Positions 18,069 through 31,660 are shown, numbered from the stretch's first letter. The stretch is DNA of 45,353 bases from Nocardia arizonensis (GCF_001310275.1 NZ_LGYZ01000054.1:1-45353); one strand, 5' to 3'. Numbers and translations are program-made. The notes: a model not told the origin generated them from the sequence alone.

Positions 18069-18569
18069 ATGGCGGTGTCGCCCGATACGGCCCAGGACCT
18101 CATCAAGGAGCTCTATCTGATGGGGCGGGCCATGCGCTTCGTCCTGCTGCATCCCGAAGAGGGACAGCTGCTTCCGGGTGGCGTCGGCGTACTCGGCACC
18201 TTGGAGACCAAGGGGCCGTGCCGTCAGGTGGATCTGGCGGTCGACCTCTGCATCAGCCCGTCGGCGCTGAGCCGCCACGTCACCGAACTGGTCGCCGAGG
18301 GCTACATCAGCCGTCACGCCGACCCGGTCGACGGACGCGCGAGCCTGATCCACATCACCGGGGAGGGCGTCGAATTGCTGCGCCGCGTTCGCAATTCACG
18401 GGCACGGGGACTGCAATCGGCGCTGGCCGACTGGAGCGAGGACGACGCCGAACACGCCTACCTCGCGATTCAGCGGCTCAGAACCGCCCTCACCGCCCAC
18501 GCACACCAGTCCGTACCGGCGCATCGCTCCGATGCGCGACAGAGTCAGGAAGACAGAGTCAGGAAGTAG
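18069..18569 (+). CDS. MarR family transcriptional regulator
   Basis: A 166-residue winged-helix regulator. The HTH is KGPCRQVDLAVDLCISPSALSRHVTELVAEGYISR, followed by the wing DPVDGRASLIHITGEG with the family Asp-x-Arg pattern. Terminal helices provide the dimer interface. The start is ATG 18069 with GGGGAG upstream. Its stop is directly followed by the ATG of the MFS transporter with no gap, so the pair is one operon. The usual role would be repression of the efflux gene and itself, released by a small aromatic or drug-like ligand. The dyads at 18000-18048 are the candidate operators. Confidence 0.9.
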   Translation: MAVSPDTAQDLIKELYLMGRAMRFVLLHPEEGQLLPGGVGVLGTLETKGPCRQVDLAVDLCISPSALSRHVTELVAEGYISRHADPVDGRASLIHITGEGVELLRRVRNSRARGLQSALADWSEDDAEHAYLAIQRLRTALTAHAHQSVPAHRSDARQSQEDRVRK

Positions 18570-20225
18570 ATGTCCAGTTCAGTCGAGACGGTGACACCGC
18601 GTGATCCGTTCGCGATGACTCACCGCGAGATACTCGAGGCGATGACCGGACTGCTGGCGGCGCTGTTCACGGCGTTGCTGAGCACCACGATCGTCGCGAC
18701 CGCATTGCCGACCATCATCGGCGACCTGCACGGGTCCCAGACCGCTTACGCCTGGGTCATCACCACGGCGCTGCTTGCCAACGCTGCCTCCACGCCGATC
18801 TGGGGCAAGTTCGCCGACCTGTTCAACAAGAAGACGCTGGTCCAGTCGGCCATCGTCATCTTCGTCATCGGCTCCGTCGTCGCGGGCTTCGCGCACACGG
18901 TGTCGCTGCTGCTGGTGGCCCGCGTCATCCAGGGCATCGGCATGGGCGGTCTGACCGCGCTGGTCGTGGCCATCATCGGCTCGATCGTGGCGCCCCGTGA
19001 ACGCGGCCGCTACTCCGGTTACATGGGCGCGGTGATGGCGGTGTCCATGTCCGGCGGTCCGATCCTCGGCGGCGTCATCGTCGACAGCCCGCTCGGATGG
19101 CGCTGGTGCTTCTTCGTCTGCGTGCCGCTGGCGGTCATCGCCCTGCTGCTGTTGCAGCGGACGCTGCGACTGCCCACCGAACGCAAGGCGGGCGTATCCA
19201 TCGACTGGCTCGGCGCGGCGCTGCTCACCGCAGGCGTCTCGGTCCTGCTGATCTGGGTGTCCTTCGCGGGCAAAGCGGGCCACTACGACTGGATCTCGCG
19301 CGAGTCGGCGCTCTACGTCGGCGCGGGCGTGGCGCTGCTGGCGGCCACGCTGTGGGTGGAGGCCAGGGCCGCGTCACCGATCATCCCGCTGCCCATCGTC
19401 ACCGAGCGCACCACGGGTCTTGCGATCATCGCCTCGATCGCGGTCGGTGTCGGCATGTTCGGCGCGACCACCTTCCTGGGCCAGTACTTCCAGACCGCGC
19501 GCGGCTATTCGCCGACGGCGGCCGGTGTGCTGACCATTCCACTGGTCGCGGGCATGCTGACCGGTTCGGTCGGGTCGGGACAGCTGATCACCCGTTTCGG
19601 CAAGTGGAAGGGATTCGTCGTGACCGGCGGCGCGCTGCTCGTGATCGGATTCGGCCTGCTCTCCACCATCGACCACGCCACCGATCTGTGGCTGGTCGGC
19701 GCCTACATCACCGTGGTCGGCCTCGGCGTCGGCATGATGATGCAGAACCTGGTCCTGGCCGTGCAGAACACCGTGAGCGTGCACAATATCGGCGCGGCGT
19801 CGAGCAGTGTCGCGTTCTTCCGTACCTTCGGCGGCGCGATCGGCGTCTCGGTACTGGGTTCGGTGCTGGCCACCCGGGTGGGCGAACTGTCCGCCCAGGG
19901 CTTCGCGAAGCTCGGCATCCGTACCGACGCCTCCGGCGGCAGCAATCTCGACCTCGGATCGCTGCCCGCGCCGATCGCGGCGGTGGTACGAGCCTCCTAC
20001 GGTGACGCGACCGGCCGGATCTTCCTGATCGCGGCGGGCGCGACGGTCGTGGCCCTGCTGGCGACGTTGCTGCTGCCGAACAAGCCGCTGCGGCGCACCA
20101 TCGACATCGATCCGGCCGAGGATCCGATGCGCGCGGCCGAGACCGAGGACTCGGTGGCCGATGCGCCAGCCGAATCCCGAAAGATCGAATCTCGAAAGAC
20201 CGAGGCCGTCGGCGCTTCCCGGTAG
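18570..20225 (+). CDS. MFS drug efflux transporter, DHA2 (14-helix) family
   Basis: A 551-residue transporter with about 14 hydrophobic helices. Motif A is WGKFADLFNKKTL, the helix-5 antiporter motif C is SGGPILGGVIV, and the second half begins near QYFQTARGYSPTAAGVLTIP, as in EmrB/QacA-type proteins. It should export drugs or lipophilic compounds against protons. A cytoplasmic C-terminal tail (DPAEDPMRAAETEDSV, then repeated RKIESRKTE) is polar and probably disordered. It abuts the MarR gene and ends before a strong hairpin. Confidence 0.92.
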   Translation: MSSSVETVTPRDPFAMTHREILEAMTGLLAALFTALLSTTIVATALPTIIGDLHGSQTAYAWVITTALLANAASTPIWGKFADLFNKKTLVQSAIVIFVIGSVVAGFAHTVSLLLVARVIQGIGMGGLTALVVAIIGSIVAPRERGRYSGYMGAVMAVSMSGGPILGGVIVDSPLGWRWCFFVCVPLAVIALLLLQRTLRLPTERKAGVSIDWLGAALLTAGVSVLLIWVSFAGKAGHYDWISRESALYVGAGVALLAATLWVEARAASPIIPLPIVTERTTGLAIIASIAVGVGMFGATTFLGQYFQTARGYSPTAAGVLTIPLVAGMLTGSVGSGQLITRFGKWKGFVVTGGALLVIGFGLLSTIDHATDLWLVGAYITVVGLGVGMMMQNLVLAVQNTVSVHNIGAASSSVAFFRTFGGAIGVSVLGSVLATRVGELSAQGFAKLGIRTDASGGSNLDLGSLPAPIAAVVRASYGDATGRIFLIAAGATVVALLATLLLPNKPLRRTIDIDPAEDPMRAAETEDSVADAPAESRKIESRKTEAVGASR

Positions 20226-20239
20226 CCTCCGACAGTCGA

Positions 20240-20279
20240 GCCGACCGCCGCCCACCCCCGAGGTGGGTGGCGGGTCGGC
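20240..20279 (+). terminator. Strong hairpin after the MFS gene
   Basis: GCCGACC at 20240-20246 pairs with GGTCGGC at 20273-20279. After one bulged base the stem continues through the GCCGCCCACC region, leaving a loop of about 6 bases. No T-tract follows. It lies 15 bp after the transporter stop. Confidence 0.55.
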
Positions 20280-20353
20280 GTTCGCGGCGGGTGCAGGCGG
20301 CCCGGGACGCGTACAGTCCGAACCGATCATTGTCGGACCGGATCGGAGAGTCG

Positions 20354-21070
20354 ATGAGCAACCCCGCGGACGCCGAGGACATCACGACCGCCGAGGTCGA
20401 TGGAGGCCATCTCGCCGTGCCCGCGGGCACCGGCCCGTTCCCGGGGGTGGTCGTCCTGCACGACGCATTCGGGCTGACGGGCGAATTGCGCCGTGTCTGC
20501 GACCATCTCGCGGCGAACGGCTATCTCGCTCTCGGGCCGCGGCTCTACAAGCGGGGACTGTGCGTGCAGCAGGTGTTCCGTGGCCTGCTGCGCGACGATG
20601 GACCGGTCTTCGACCAGATCCAGCGCGCCCGTGACACACTCGCCGCCCGCGCCGACTGCACCGGACGGGTCGGTGTCATGGGCTTCTGCATGGGCGGCCG
20701 ATTCGCGCTGGTCACCGGCGGGCGCGGCATGTTCGACGTGGCCTCGGTCAACTACGGGATGCTGTTCCCGGGCAAGGACGTCGACCCGCTGCTCACCGAT
20801 CCGTGCCCGGTCGTCGCCAGCTACGGCGACGCCGACCGCTACATTCCCACCGCCGACGCCGAGCGCTACCGGGACGCGCTGGCGCGCAAGAACGTTCCCA
20901 CCGACTTCCGCGTCTATCCCGACACCTCGCACTCGTTCTTCCAGAACTATTCCGGTGTGCCCGGTCTCTACATGAAGATCGCAGGCACGCCGTACGTGCC
21001 CGAGGTGGCCGCCGACGCGTGGCGGCGCATCTTCGACTTCTACGCCCGATACCTGCGCGCGCCGGCCTGA
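20354..21070 (+). CDS. Dienelactone hydrolase family protein
   Basis: A 238-residue alpha/beta hydrolase of the dienelactone hydrolase type. The Cys nucleophile is Cys112 in GVMGFCMGG, the acid is probably Asp161 (SYGDADRYIP) and the base His193 (PDTSHSFFQNY). Family members open lactone rings in chloroaromatic breakdown or hydrolyse related esters; the substrate here is not known. I chose ATG 20354 with GGAGAG a few bases upstream. Its stop codon lies inside a 12-bp-stem hairpin shared with convergent ctaA. Confidence 0.9.
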   Translation: MSNPADAEDITTAEVDGGHLAVPAGTGPFPGVVVLHDAFGLTGELRRVCDHLAANGYLALGPRLYKRGLCVQQVFRGLLRDDGPVFDQIQRARDTLAARADCTGRVGVMGFCMGGRFALVTGGRGMFDVASVNYGMLFPGKDVDPLLTDPCPVVASYGDADRYIPTADAERYRDALARKNVPTDFRVYPDTSHSFFQNYSGVPGLYMKIAGTPYVPEVAADAWRRIFDFYARYLRAPA

Positions 21071-21087
21071 GCGCGGCTCAGGCCGGC
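21061..21087. terminator. Bidirectional terminator overlapping both stop codons
   Basis: GCCGGCCTGAGC (21061-21072) and GCTCAGGCCGGC (21076-21087) form a perfect 12-bp stem with a 3-base loop. The TGA of the dienelactone hydrolase is in the left arm and the stop of ctaA in the right arm, so one structure closes both convergent units. Confidence 0.65.
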
Positions 21088-22052
21088 TGTGCCGCGGCCG
21101 TGCGCGGACTCGCGCTCACGGTCTCCCGGGTGCGCAGGCTCGCCCAGAGCGCGGCGGTCGCCGCGGTGCAGGCGGCGGCCCCCGCGACGTGGCACACGAC
21201 CAGGACGGCGGGGACATCGGTGAAGTACTGGACCACGCCGATGAGCGCCTGGGCGCAGACCAACGCCAGCACGGTGAACAGCCGGTTCCTGATCGCGGGG
21301 GTGACGCCGACCGCGAACAGCCCGAAGGCCAGCCCGATCAGCAGGGCCAGATAGCCGACCAGCAGTTGCGAGTGCAGGTGGACCAGCGTGACGATCTCGA
21401 CCTCGAGCCTGGCCACCGGACGGTCGATACTCTTGTCGCCTGCGTGCGGACCCGCGGCGGTGACCAGCGTGCCCGCCACCAGCACGGCGGCCAGGGCGAC
21501 GCCGCTGAGCGCGGTGAGCCATCGCAGCGGGGCGGGGGCCCCGACGGTGGCGATGCCGTCGTCGGGTTCGCCCACCTTCGCGTAGAGCACGGTGGCCAGC
21601 CACACCATGAGCATCGACGCCACTAGGTGCACCGCGACGGTCCACCACAGCAGTCCGGTGCGCACCGTGATACCGCCGATGACCGCCTGTACCACGGTGC
21701 CGCCGGGCATGAGCCAGGCGTAGACGAGCACTTCCCGGCGGCGGCGCGCTCGCAGCACCGCGAGCACGATGAGTCCGGCGCACAGGGTGACCACGAAGGT
21801 CAGCAGGCGATTGCCGAATTCGACGGCCTGGTGCACCACCGCGACCTCCGACACCCCGACGGGGGTGAAGCTGCCCGGAAAGCACTGCGGCCAGGTGGGG
21901 CAGCCGAGTCCCGAGGCGGTCACGCGCACGATCGAACCGGTGACCGCGATACCCGCCTGGCTGAGGATCACCGCGAGCGCGATCGCCCGCTGCACCCGCG
22001 ACGAGGGCAGAGGGAGTCGATCGACCAGTCCGAGGAAGGCGCGATACAGCAC
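21078..22052 (-). CDS. ctaA: Haem A synthase (COX15/CtaA family)
   Basis: A 324-residue membrane protein with about eight helices in two four-helix bundles. It hydroxylates the C8 methyl of haem O to give haem A for cytochrome aa3. Haem-ligand and family segments visible are GLGCPTWPQCFPG (the Cys pair), VHQAVEFGNRLLTF, WTVAVHLVASMLMVWLA and VHLHSQLLVGYLA, each with conserved His. The start is GTG 22052. A TACCAT -10-like hexamer (22059-22064 on the minus strand) would place the transcript start at or next to the GTG, so a leaderless mRNA is likely. It converges on the dienelactone hydrolase. Confidence 0.93.
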   Translation of the reverse strand: MLYRAFLGLVDRLPLPSSRVQRAIALAVILSQAGIAVTGSIVRVTASGLGCPTWPQCFPGSFTPVGVSEVAVVHQAVEFGNRLLTFVVTLCAGLIVLAVLRARRRREVLVYAWLMPGGTVVQAVIGGITVRTGLLWWTVAVHLVASMLMVWLATVLYAKVGEPDDGIATVGAPAPLRWLTALSGVALAAVLVAGTLVTAAGPHAGDKSIDRPVARLEVEIVTLVHLHSQLLVGYLALLIGLAFGLFAVGVTPAIRNRLFTVLALVCAQALIGVVQYFTDVPAVLVVCHVAGAAACTAATAALWASLRTRETVSASPRTAAAQPA

Positions 22053-22058
22053 CCGACG

Positions 22059-22112
22059 ATGGTAGCCCCCGGCGGTCGGGCCGCCGCAGCCGGTCTACTA
22101 CAAAGTGTCGTT
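22059..22112 (-). promoter_or_regulatory. ctaA promoter region with BlaI-like dyad
   Basis: On the plus strand, TACTACA-N3-TGTCGTT lies at 22096-22112 and matches the ideal dyad TACTACA/TGTAGTA at 12 of 14 arm positions. CTACCATC read on the minus strand (22065-22058) supplies a TACCAT -10 that would start transcription at the GTG. The same two 8-base words, CTACCATC and TGTAGTAG, occur upstream of ctaB. Confidence 0.4.
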
Positions 22113-22122
22113 TGACGCGCGG

Positions 22123-22910
22123 TCAGTGGAAACGGAAGTACCGCACGCCCAGTACGGCGCACACCGCGCCCCACACGGTCAGCACGATCAGCCCCAGCCA
22201 GTCCGCGACGCCGCGCATGGCGTCCTCGAGGGTCACCGCCAGCGCGCCCGAGGGGACGAGCCGGGCCGCGACGTCCACCGCGGCGGGCAGATCGTCGGAG
22301 GCGAAGACGATGCTGGCGATGCCGAGCATGACGAACCAGAGAATGTTCGCCAGCGCGAGCACCACCTCGGCCTTGAGGGTGCCGCCGAGCAGCAGACCCA
22401 TGGTCGCGAAGGTGAAGGTGCCGAGCGCGATCACCAGTGCGCCGAGCAGCAGGCCGCCGATGCCCGGTCGCCAGCCGAGCACGACGCCGATGGCGCCGAG
22501 CACGACAGCCTGGAGCGCCACCACGATCAGCACCGCGGCGCTCTTGCCCGCGATCACCCCCCACCGCGGAAGCGCCGTGGCGCCCAGCCGCTTCAGCGCG
22601 CCGTAGCGGCGGTCGAAACCGACGGCGATGGCCTGACCGGTGAACGCCGTCGACATGACCGCCACCATCATGACCGCGGGCACGATCTTGTCCACCCGGG
22701 TGTCGCCGAGATCGCCGAAGGGCAGCAGGCTCAACCCGACCAGCAGCGTGATCGGAATGAACAGGGTGAGCAGGAGTTGTTCGCCATTGCGCAGCAACAG
22801 GATCAGCTCGAGCCGGGTCTGCGCGAGCAGCATCGCGGCGCGCGGGGCCGGACGCGGCGCGGGAGCGAAGGTGCCCGCGTCGAAGCGGTTGGCGCTCGGG
22901 TCGACATGTG

Positions 22911-22914
<4 letters not shown>
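22123..22914 (-). CDS. ABC-2 type transporter permease
   Basis: A 263-residue permease with six hydrophobic helices. They begin after a cytoplasmic lead (APRAAMLLAQTRLELILLLRNGEQLLLTLFIPITLL), which is the usual ABC-2 entry. It probably exports a lipid, drug or envelope component together with the ATPase encoded just upstream. I chose ATG 22914, which overlaps the ATPase stop as ATGA; longer starts run back into the ATPase gene. The pair sits between ctaA and mptB, as I recall for Rv1457c-Rv1458c. Confidence 0.88.
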
Positions 22915-23843
<929 letters not shown>

Positions 23844-23897
23844 GATGTCACACCGTAAGCGGTCGACCGATGTGACCTGGAAGACACCCCTGTCGGA

Positions 23898-25661
23898 TCA
23901 CTCGGTGGCTGCGCGCTCGGCGGCGGCGGGCGCGACCGGGACGGGCGCCGCGGGGTCCGCGGCGGTGCGATTCGATCGCCACGGCAGCGATTTTCGGGTC
24001 GCCAGGATCATGAGCAGGCAGGTGACGATGGTGATGGCGGCGGCGTAGATGAGCACGAAGGGCGTGATCTCACTGCCCGAGGGCATGAGCAACACGCTGA
24101 CCACCGCGGAGGCCACCGTCGCGGGTACGCGGAAGGCGGGTCGGTTGGCCCACGCGGCGAGCGGGACGATGCCCCACAGCAGATACCACGGCTGCACGAC
24201 CGGGAACAGCAGCACCACCGCGCCGAAAGCCATGCCGAGCGCGCCGATCGGATGCAGGCGCCCGCTCCAGGTGGCGATGAGGAACCGAAGCACGACCAGG
24301 GCCGCGGCCGCCGCCGCGATGGGGCGGGTGATGCTCAGCAGTGCGGTGGTGTGATCGCCGAGACCGAGCAGCACACCGCCGAAACCGGTGATGACGCCGA
24401 GCAGCGTGGGCAGCGACATCCAGCTGCGTACGGCATTGGCGGTGGTCAAGGTGCCGACCCAGCCGAAGCCGAGTCCGCTGCCGACGCAGACGGCGACCAT
24501 GACCATGGCGGTGACACTGCCGAGCAGCACCGCTGCGGCGACGATCGCCCGCCAATTGCCGCCCCAACGCCTGCTCAGCGCCATCCAGACGAAGGCCAGC
24601 GCGAGCATGGCCGGGATCTTGACCATCGCCGCCAGGGCGATCAGCGTCGCCCCGGCCAGGAACAGTCCGAGCGTAGGTCCGCGCAGCGGACCGGGCCGCG
24701 CGATGGCAGCCAGCGCGAATTCGAGGCCGACCAGCATGAGCCCGATCATCATGGCCTCGTTGTGCACGCCCGAGACCAGATGGAAGATCACCAGCGGATT
24801 GGCCGCGCCGAGCCACAGCGCCGCGACGGGGGAGACGCGGCAGCGCTGCGCCAGCCGGGGCAGTGCCCACACGACGCAGGCAACGCCGATGAGGGCCAGT
24901 ACCCGGTGCAGCAGCACGCCCGCCAACATGTTGTCGCCGGTGAGTTCGGCGATGCCCTTGCCGAACCAGATCGACAGCGGCCCGTAGGGCGCGGGGGTGT
25001 TCTGCCAGATATTGGGGACACTGCGGGTGAGCACGTGGTCCTGCCCGAGCCCCTGCACCGGACCGACCACGTAGGGGTCGAGGCCGCGCGCGGCGATCTC
25101 GCCCTGTGCCAGATAGGAATAGACGTCCTGGCTGAACATGGGCGGCGCGACCGAGAGCGGAATGATCCACAGCAGTAGCGTGCGGTCCAGCTGTGAACGG
25201 CTCAGCCTGCGCACACGATTGGATTGCAGGCCGAGCGCGAACCGGCCGAGCAGCAGCCAGGCCAGCATGAGCACGACGGTGCCGAGCATGGTCACCGCCA
25301 GTCCCGAACTGTGCACGCGGGCGGGCAGGCCGATGATGGCCTTGCCGTAGGTGGGGTTCTGGAGCGTGGGCTGCGCGCCGAGGCCGAGCGCGCCGATCGC
25401 CATCATCACCGAACCGGTCGCGCCGAGCAGCCGGACCCGGCGCCACTGCGCGGTCTCCTGCTCGTTGAGTCCGGCGGCCTCGGGCTCGTTGGCGTGCAGC
25501 GCCTCGCTGACGGTGTGGTCGGGCGGGACGTCGAGTCCGATGACGCGACGCCCGCGGGCGGCCGCGGCGACGAACGGCGCGGAGTTGCGCAGCCGGATCA
25601 GGGGATTCGTGGTGGCGGGACGGTCGTCGTCGACACCTGCACCACCCTGTTCGCCGGACAT
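23898..25661 (-). CDS. mptB: Alpha-1,6-mannosyltransferase, MptB type (GT-C)
   Basis: A 587-residue integral membrane glycosyltransferase with roughly a dozen helices. The GT-C catalytic loop follows the third helix: FSQDVYSYLAQGEIAARGLDPYVVGP, with Asp179 as the likely catalytic residue. It would use polyprenyl-phosphomannose to build the alpha-1,6-mannan core of lipomannan/lipoarabinomannan on the outer face of the membrane. The N-terminal 75 or so residues are cytoplasmic. I chose ATG 25661 (MSGEQGG); GTG 25664 is an alternative one codon longer. Position between the ABC pair and sufR matches Rv1459c as I recall, which supports the name. Confidence 0.85.
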   Translation of the reverse strand: MSGEQGGAGVDDDRPATTNPLIRLRNSAPFVAAAARGRRVIGLDVPPDHTVSEALHANEPEAAGLNEQETAQWRRVRLLGATGSVMMAIGALGLGAQPTLQNPTYGKAIIGLPARVHSSGLAVTMLGTVVLMLAWLLLGRFALGLQSNRVRRLSRSQLDRTLLLWIIPLSVAPPMFSQDVYSYLAQGEIAARGLDPYVVGPVQGLGQDHVLTRSVPNIWQNTPAPYGPLSIWFGKGIAELTGDNMLAGVLLHRVLALIGVACVVWALPRLAQRCRVSPVAALWLGAANPLVIFHLVSGVHNEAMMIGLMLVGLEFALAAIARPGPLRGPTLGLFLAGATLIALAAMVKIPAMLALAFVWMALSRRWGGNWRAIVAAAVLLGSVTAMVMVAVCVGSGLGFGWVGTLTTANAVRSWMSLPTLLGVITGFGGVLLGLGDHTTALLSITRPIAAAAAALVVLRFLIATWSGRLHPIGALGMAFGAVVLLFPVVQPWYLLWGIVPLAAWANRPAFRVPATVASAVVSVLLMPSGSEITPFVLIYAAAITIVTCLLMILATRKSLPWRSNRTAADPAAPVPVAPAAAERAATE

Positions 25662-25966
25662 CACCGAGTCAGCGTAGCCGATGCCGCGAGACCATCCGGG
25701 CTGGAAGGAACGCCGTCGGAGACCGGTTGACCCGGCCGCGCGACGGGTTCGGCCGAGGGCGTGCGGTCCGCTCCGAGCGCACGGTTCGGCCCGCCGGAGT
25801 GTGCTGTGCGTCACGTCCGGGGAGGCCGTGCGGCGCGCCGGTCCGCGGTGTCGGGCCGTTTCGCGCGGTCACGCGCCCGCGGGCGGGCGCGCCGCGGGTC
25901 GGGGGAGGGTTGTCGGTCAGGGCACCCTTATTAGATTTCGGGAACGAATTCCGCCACACTGATGTT
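25662..25966. other. 305-bp divergent region between mptB and sufR
   Basis: Very GC-rich, with no credible gene. Short repeats of GCGCGC/CCGCGG character fill the middle. At the sufR end the composition drops sharply to an AT-rich promoter (about 25910-25950) followed by the SufR operator. Confidence 0.4.
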
Positions 25967-25970
25967 GTGA
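25910..25970 (+). promoter_or_regulatory. suf operon promoter and SufR operator
   Basis: A plausible promoter is TTGTCG (25910-25915), a 16-bp spacer and TAGATT (25932-25937). Downstream lies ACACT-GATGT-TGTGA (25956-25970). This matches the ACACT-N5-TGTGA motif I recall for M. tuberculosis SufR (Rv1460). Within it CACA and TGTG are perfect inverted arms. The operator overlaps the proposed GTG start of sufR at 25967, so a bound repressor would block elongation or initiation and probably the start codon region itself. Confidence 0.65.
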
Positions 25971-26850
25971 AAACCGTGGGTTTGCGGAGTGATGACGAAC
26001 GGGCCGGTCGTGCGACCGGGCCCGTGTCGTCGGCCGCACCCGCGACCGCCGAAGGGCGTACCAGGGCCGCCATCGTCCAGCTGCTGCTGGAGGAGGGGCC
26101 CATCACCGCCAATGCCATCGGGGCCCGGCTCGGTCTCGCCCCCGCGGGTGTACGGCGTCATCTCGACGCGCTCATCGATTCCGGGCAGGCGCGGGCGGCG
26201 CGCTCGGCGCCGTGGCAGCAGAAGGGTCGCGGTCGCCCGGCCAAGCAATACCAGCTGACCGCCAAGGGGCGCGGCCGTCTCGGCCACGCCTACGACGATC
26301 TGGCGGGCGCCGCCATCCGGCAACTCGGCGAGATCGGCGGCGAACAGGCCATCACCGACTTCGCGCGCAGACGGGCGCGCACCATCGTGGCCGGCATCGA
26401 CGCGGTGGGATCCGATGAGGCGGTCGAGCACACCACCGAACGGACGACGGCCAAGGCCGAGGAGATCGCCGCGGCGTTCACCGACGCGGGCTTCGCCGCC
26501 ACCACCCGCAAGGTCGGCGCGGGCGTGCAGATCTGCCAACATCACTGTCCGGTCGCCCACGTCGCCGAGGAATTCCCGCAATTGTGCGACGCGGAACTCG
26601 AGGTCTTCCGCGAGCTGCTTGGCATCCATGTCCAGCGGCTGGCCACCATCGCCAATGGCGACTGCGCGTGCACGACCCACGTGCCGCTGGTGGCGCTGTC
26701 CGCCGCGAAGCCCGGAACCGCCAAGCCGAGAACCGCGAAGTCGAGAACACCGAGGCCCGCCGCCGGACGAGCCTCGACCCCGCAACCTTCGACCGCAACC
26801 GCCGCACAGCCCGCGGCGGAACGCACGAACGACTCCGGAAGGAGTGCCGA

Positions 26851-26854
<4 letters not shown>
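25967..26854 (+). CDS. sufR: SUF operon repressor SufR (Fe-S winged-helix regulator)
   Basis: A 295-residue DeoR/ArsR-like regulator. The winged HTH is at about 47-98 ([20 protein letters not shown], wing [13 protein letters not shown]). The effector domain carries cysteines at 190, 194, 207, 233 and 235 ([22 protein letters not shown]), suitable for an [Fe-S] cluster. It should repress the suf operon when its cluster is intact. The last 45 or so residues are Pro/Thr/Ala/Lys-rich with [15 protein letters not shown] repeats and probably disordered. I chose GTG 25967; GTG 25976 is possible. Its stop overlaps the sufB start as ATGA. Confidence 0.9.
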
Positions 26855-28334
<1,480 letters not shown>

Positions 28335-28335
<1 letters not shown>

Positions 28336-29543
28336 TGGCTACTGGTGTTGTCGGCGCGGTAGCGGGGGAGAACCCGGTCGGGCCGATCCAGAATCCGGGT
28401 GCCGGAGCCGCGGTCAACAAGGGCGAGGTGTTCACCGCCTTCGACGTGAACGCCTTCGAGGTGCCCTCGGGCCGCGACGAGCAGTGGCGTTTCACTCCGC
28501 TGCGTCGGCTGCGCGGCCTGCACGATGGCAGCGCCACCCGTGACGGCGCGGTCACGGTCGAGGTCGGCGCGGTCGACGGCGTGCGGGTGGAGACCGTCGA
28601 GCGCACCGACGTTCGACTCGGCCGGGCCGGTGTGCCCGCCGATCGGGTCGCGGCCCAGGCGTATTCGGGTTTCGAGTCGGCCACCGTGATCACGGTCGGC
28701 TCGGAGACCGAGGTCGACGAGCCGGTCATCGTCACGGTCATCGGTCCCGGTGAAGAGAAGACCGCCTACGGCCATGTGCAGATCGAACTCGGCAATTTCG
28801 CGGTCGCCACCGTGGTCATCGACCAGCGGGGCAGCGGAACCTACGCGGAGAATGTCGAATTCGTGCTCGGTGACAGTGCCAAGCTGACCGTCGTCGCCGT
28901 GCAGGACTGGGCCGACGATGCCGTCAACGTGACCGCGCACCACGCGAAACTCGGTCGTGACGCGACGCTGCGCCATATCGCCGTCACCCTCGGCGGGGAC
29001 TTGGTGCGACTGACCGGCACGGTGAAATACGACGGTCCCGGCGGTGACGCCGAACTGCTCGGCCTGTACTTCGCCGACGCGGGCCAGCATTTCGAACAGC
29101 GACTGCTCGTCGATCACTCGCAGCCGAACTGCAAGTCCAACGTGTTGTACAAGGGCGCGTTGCAAGGCGATCCGCATTCACCCAAGGGCGATGCCCGCAC
29201 CGTGTGGGTCGGCGATGTGCTGATCCGCGCCGCGGCCGAGGGCACCGACACCTTCGAGGTGAACCGCAATCTGGTGCTCACCGACGGCGCCCGCGCCGAT
29301 TCGGTGCCGAACCTGGAAATCGAGACCGGTGAGATCGCCGGGGCCGGACATGCCAGCGCCACCGGACGTTTCGACGACGAGCAGCTGTTCTACCTGCGCG
29401 CCCGCGGCATCCCGGAGGATGTGGCGCGTCGGCTGGTGGTACGCGGCTTCTTCCACGAGATCATCCAGAAGATCGCGATTCCCGAGATCAGGCAGCGGCT
29501 GGAGACGGCCATCGAGGTCGAACTCGCCGCCATCGGCGTCTGA
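28335..29543 (+). CDS. sufD: Fe-S cluster assembly protein SufD
   Basis: A 402-residue SufD, structural partner of SufB in the SufBC2D complex and probably involved in iron entry. The N-terminal helical part has DEQWRFTPLRRLRGL. The beta-helix core carries LLVDHSQPNCKSNVLYKGAL, TDGARADSVPNLEIETGEI and GHASATGRFDDEQLFYLRARGI, the last being the C-terminal block shared with SufB. I chose ATG 28335, which overlaps the sufB stop by one base. It is followed by sufC after 37 bp. Confidence 0.96.
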
Positions 29544-29580
29544 TCCGCAACCCATACTCCCGCAAAGGAATTCCAATTCG

Positions 29581-31660
<2,080 letters not shown>

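Noticed and set aside
25681..25960. Small frames in the mptB-sufR gap
   Set aside because: Arg/Pro/Gly-rich translations with no start signal; the region looks non-coding up to the suf promoter.
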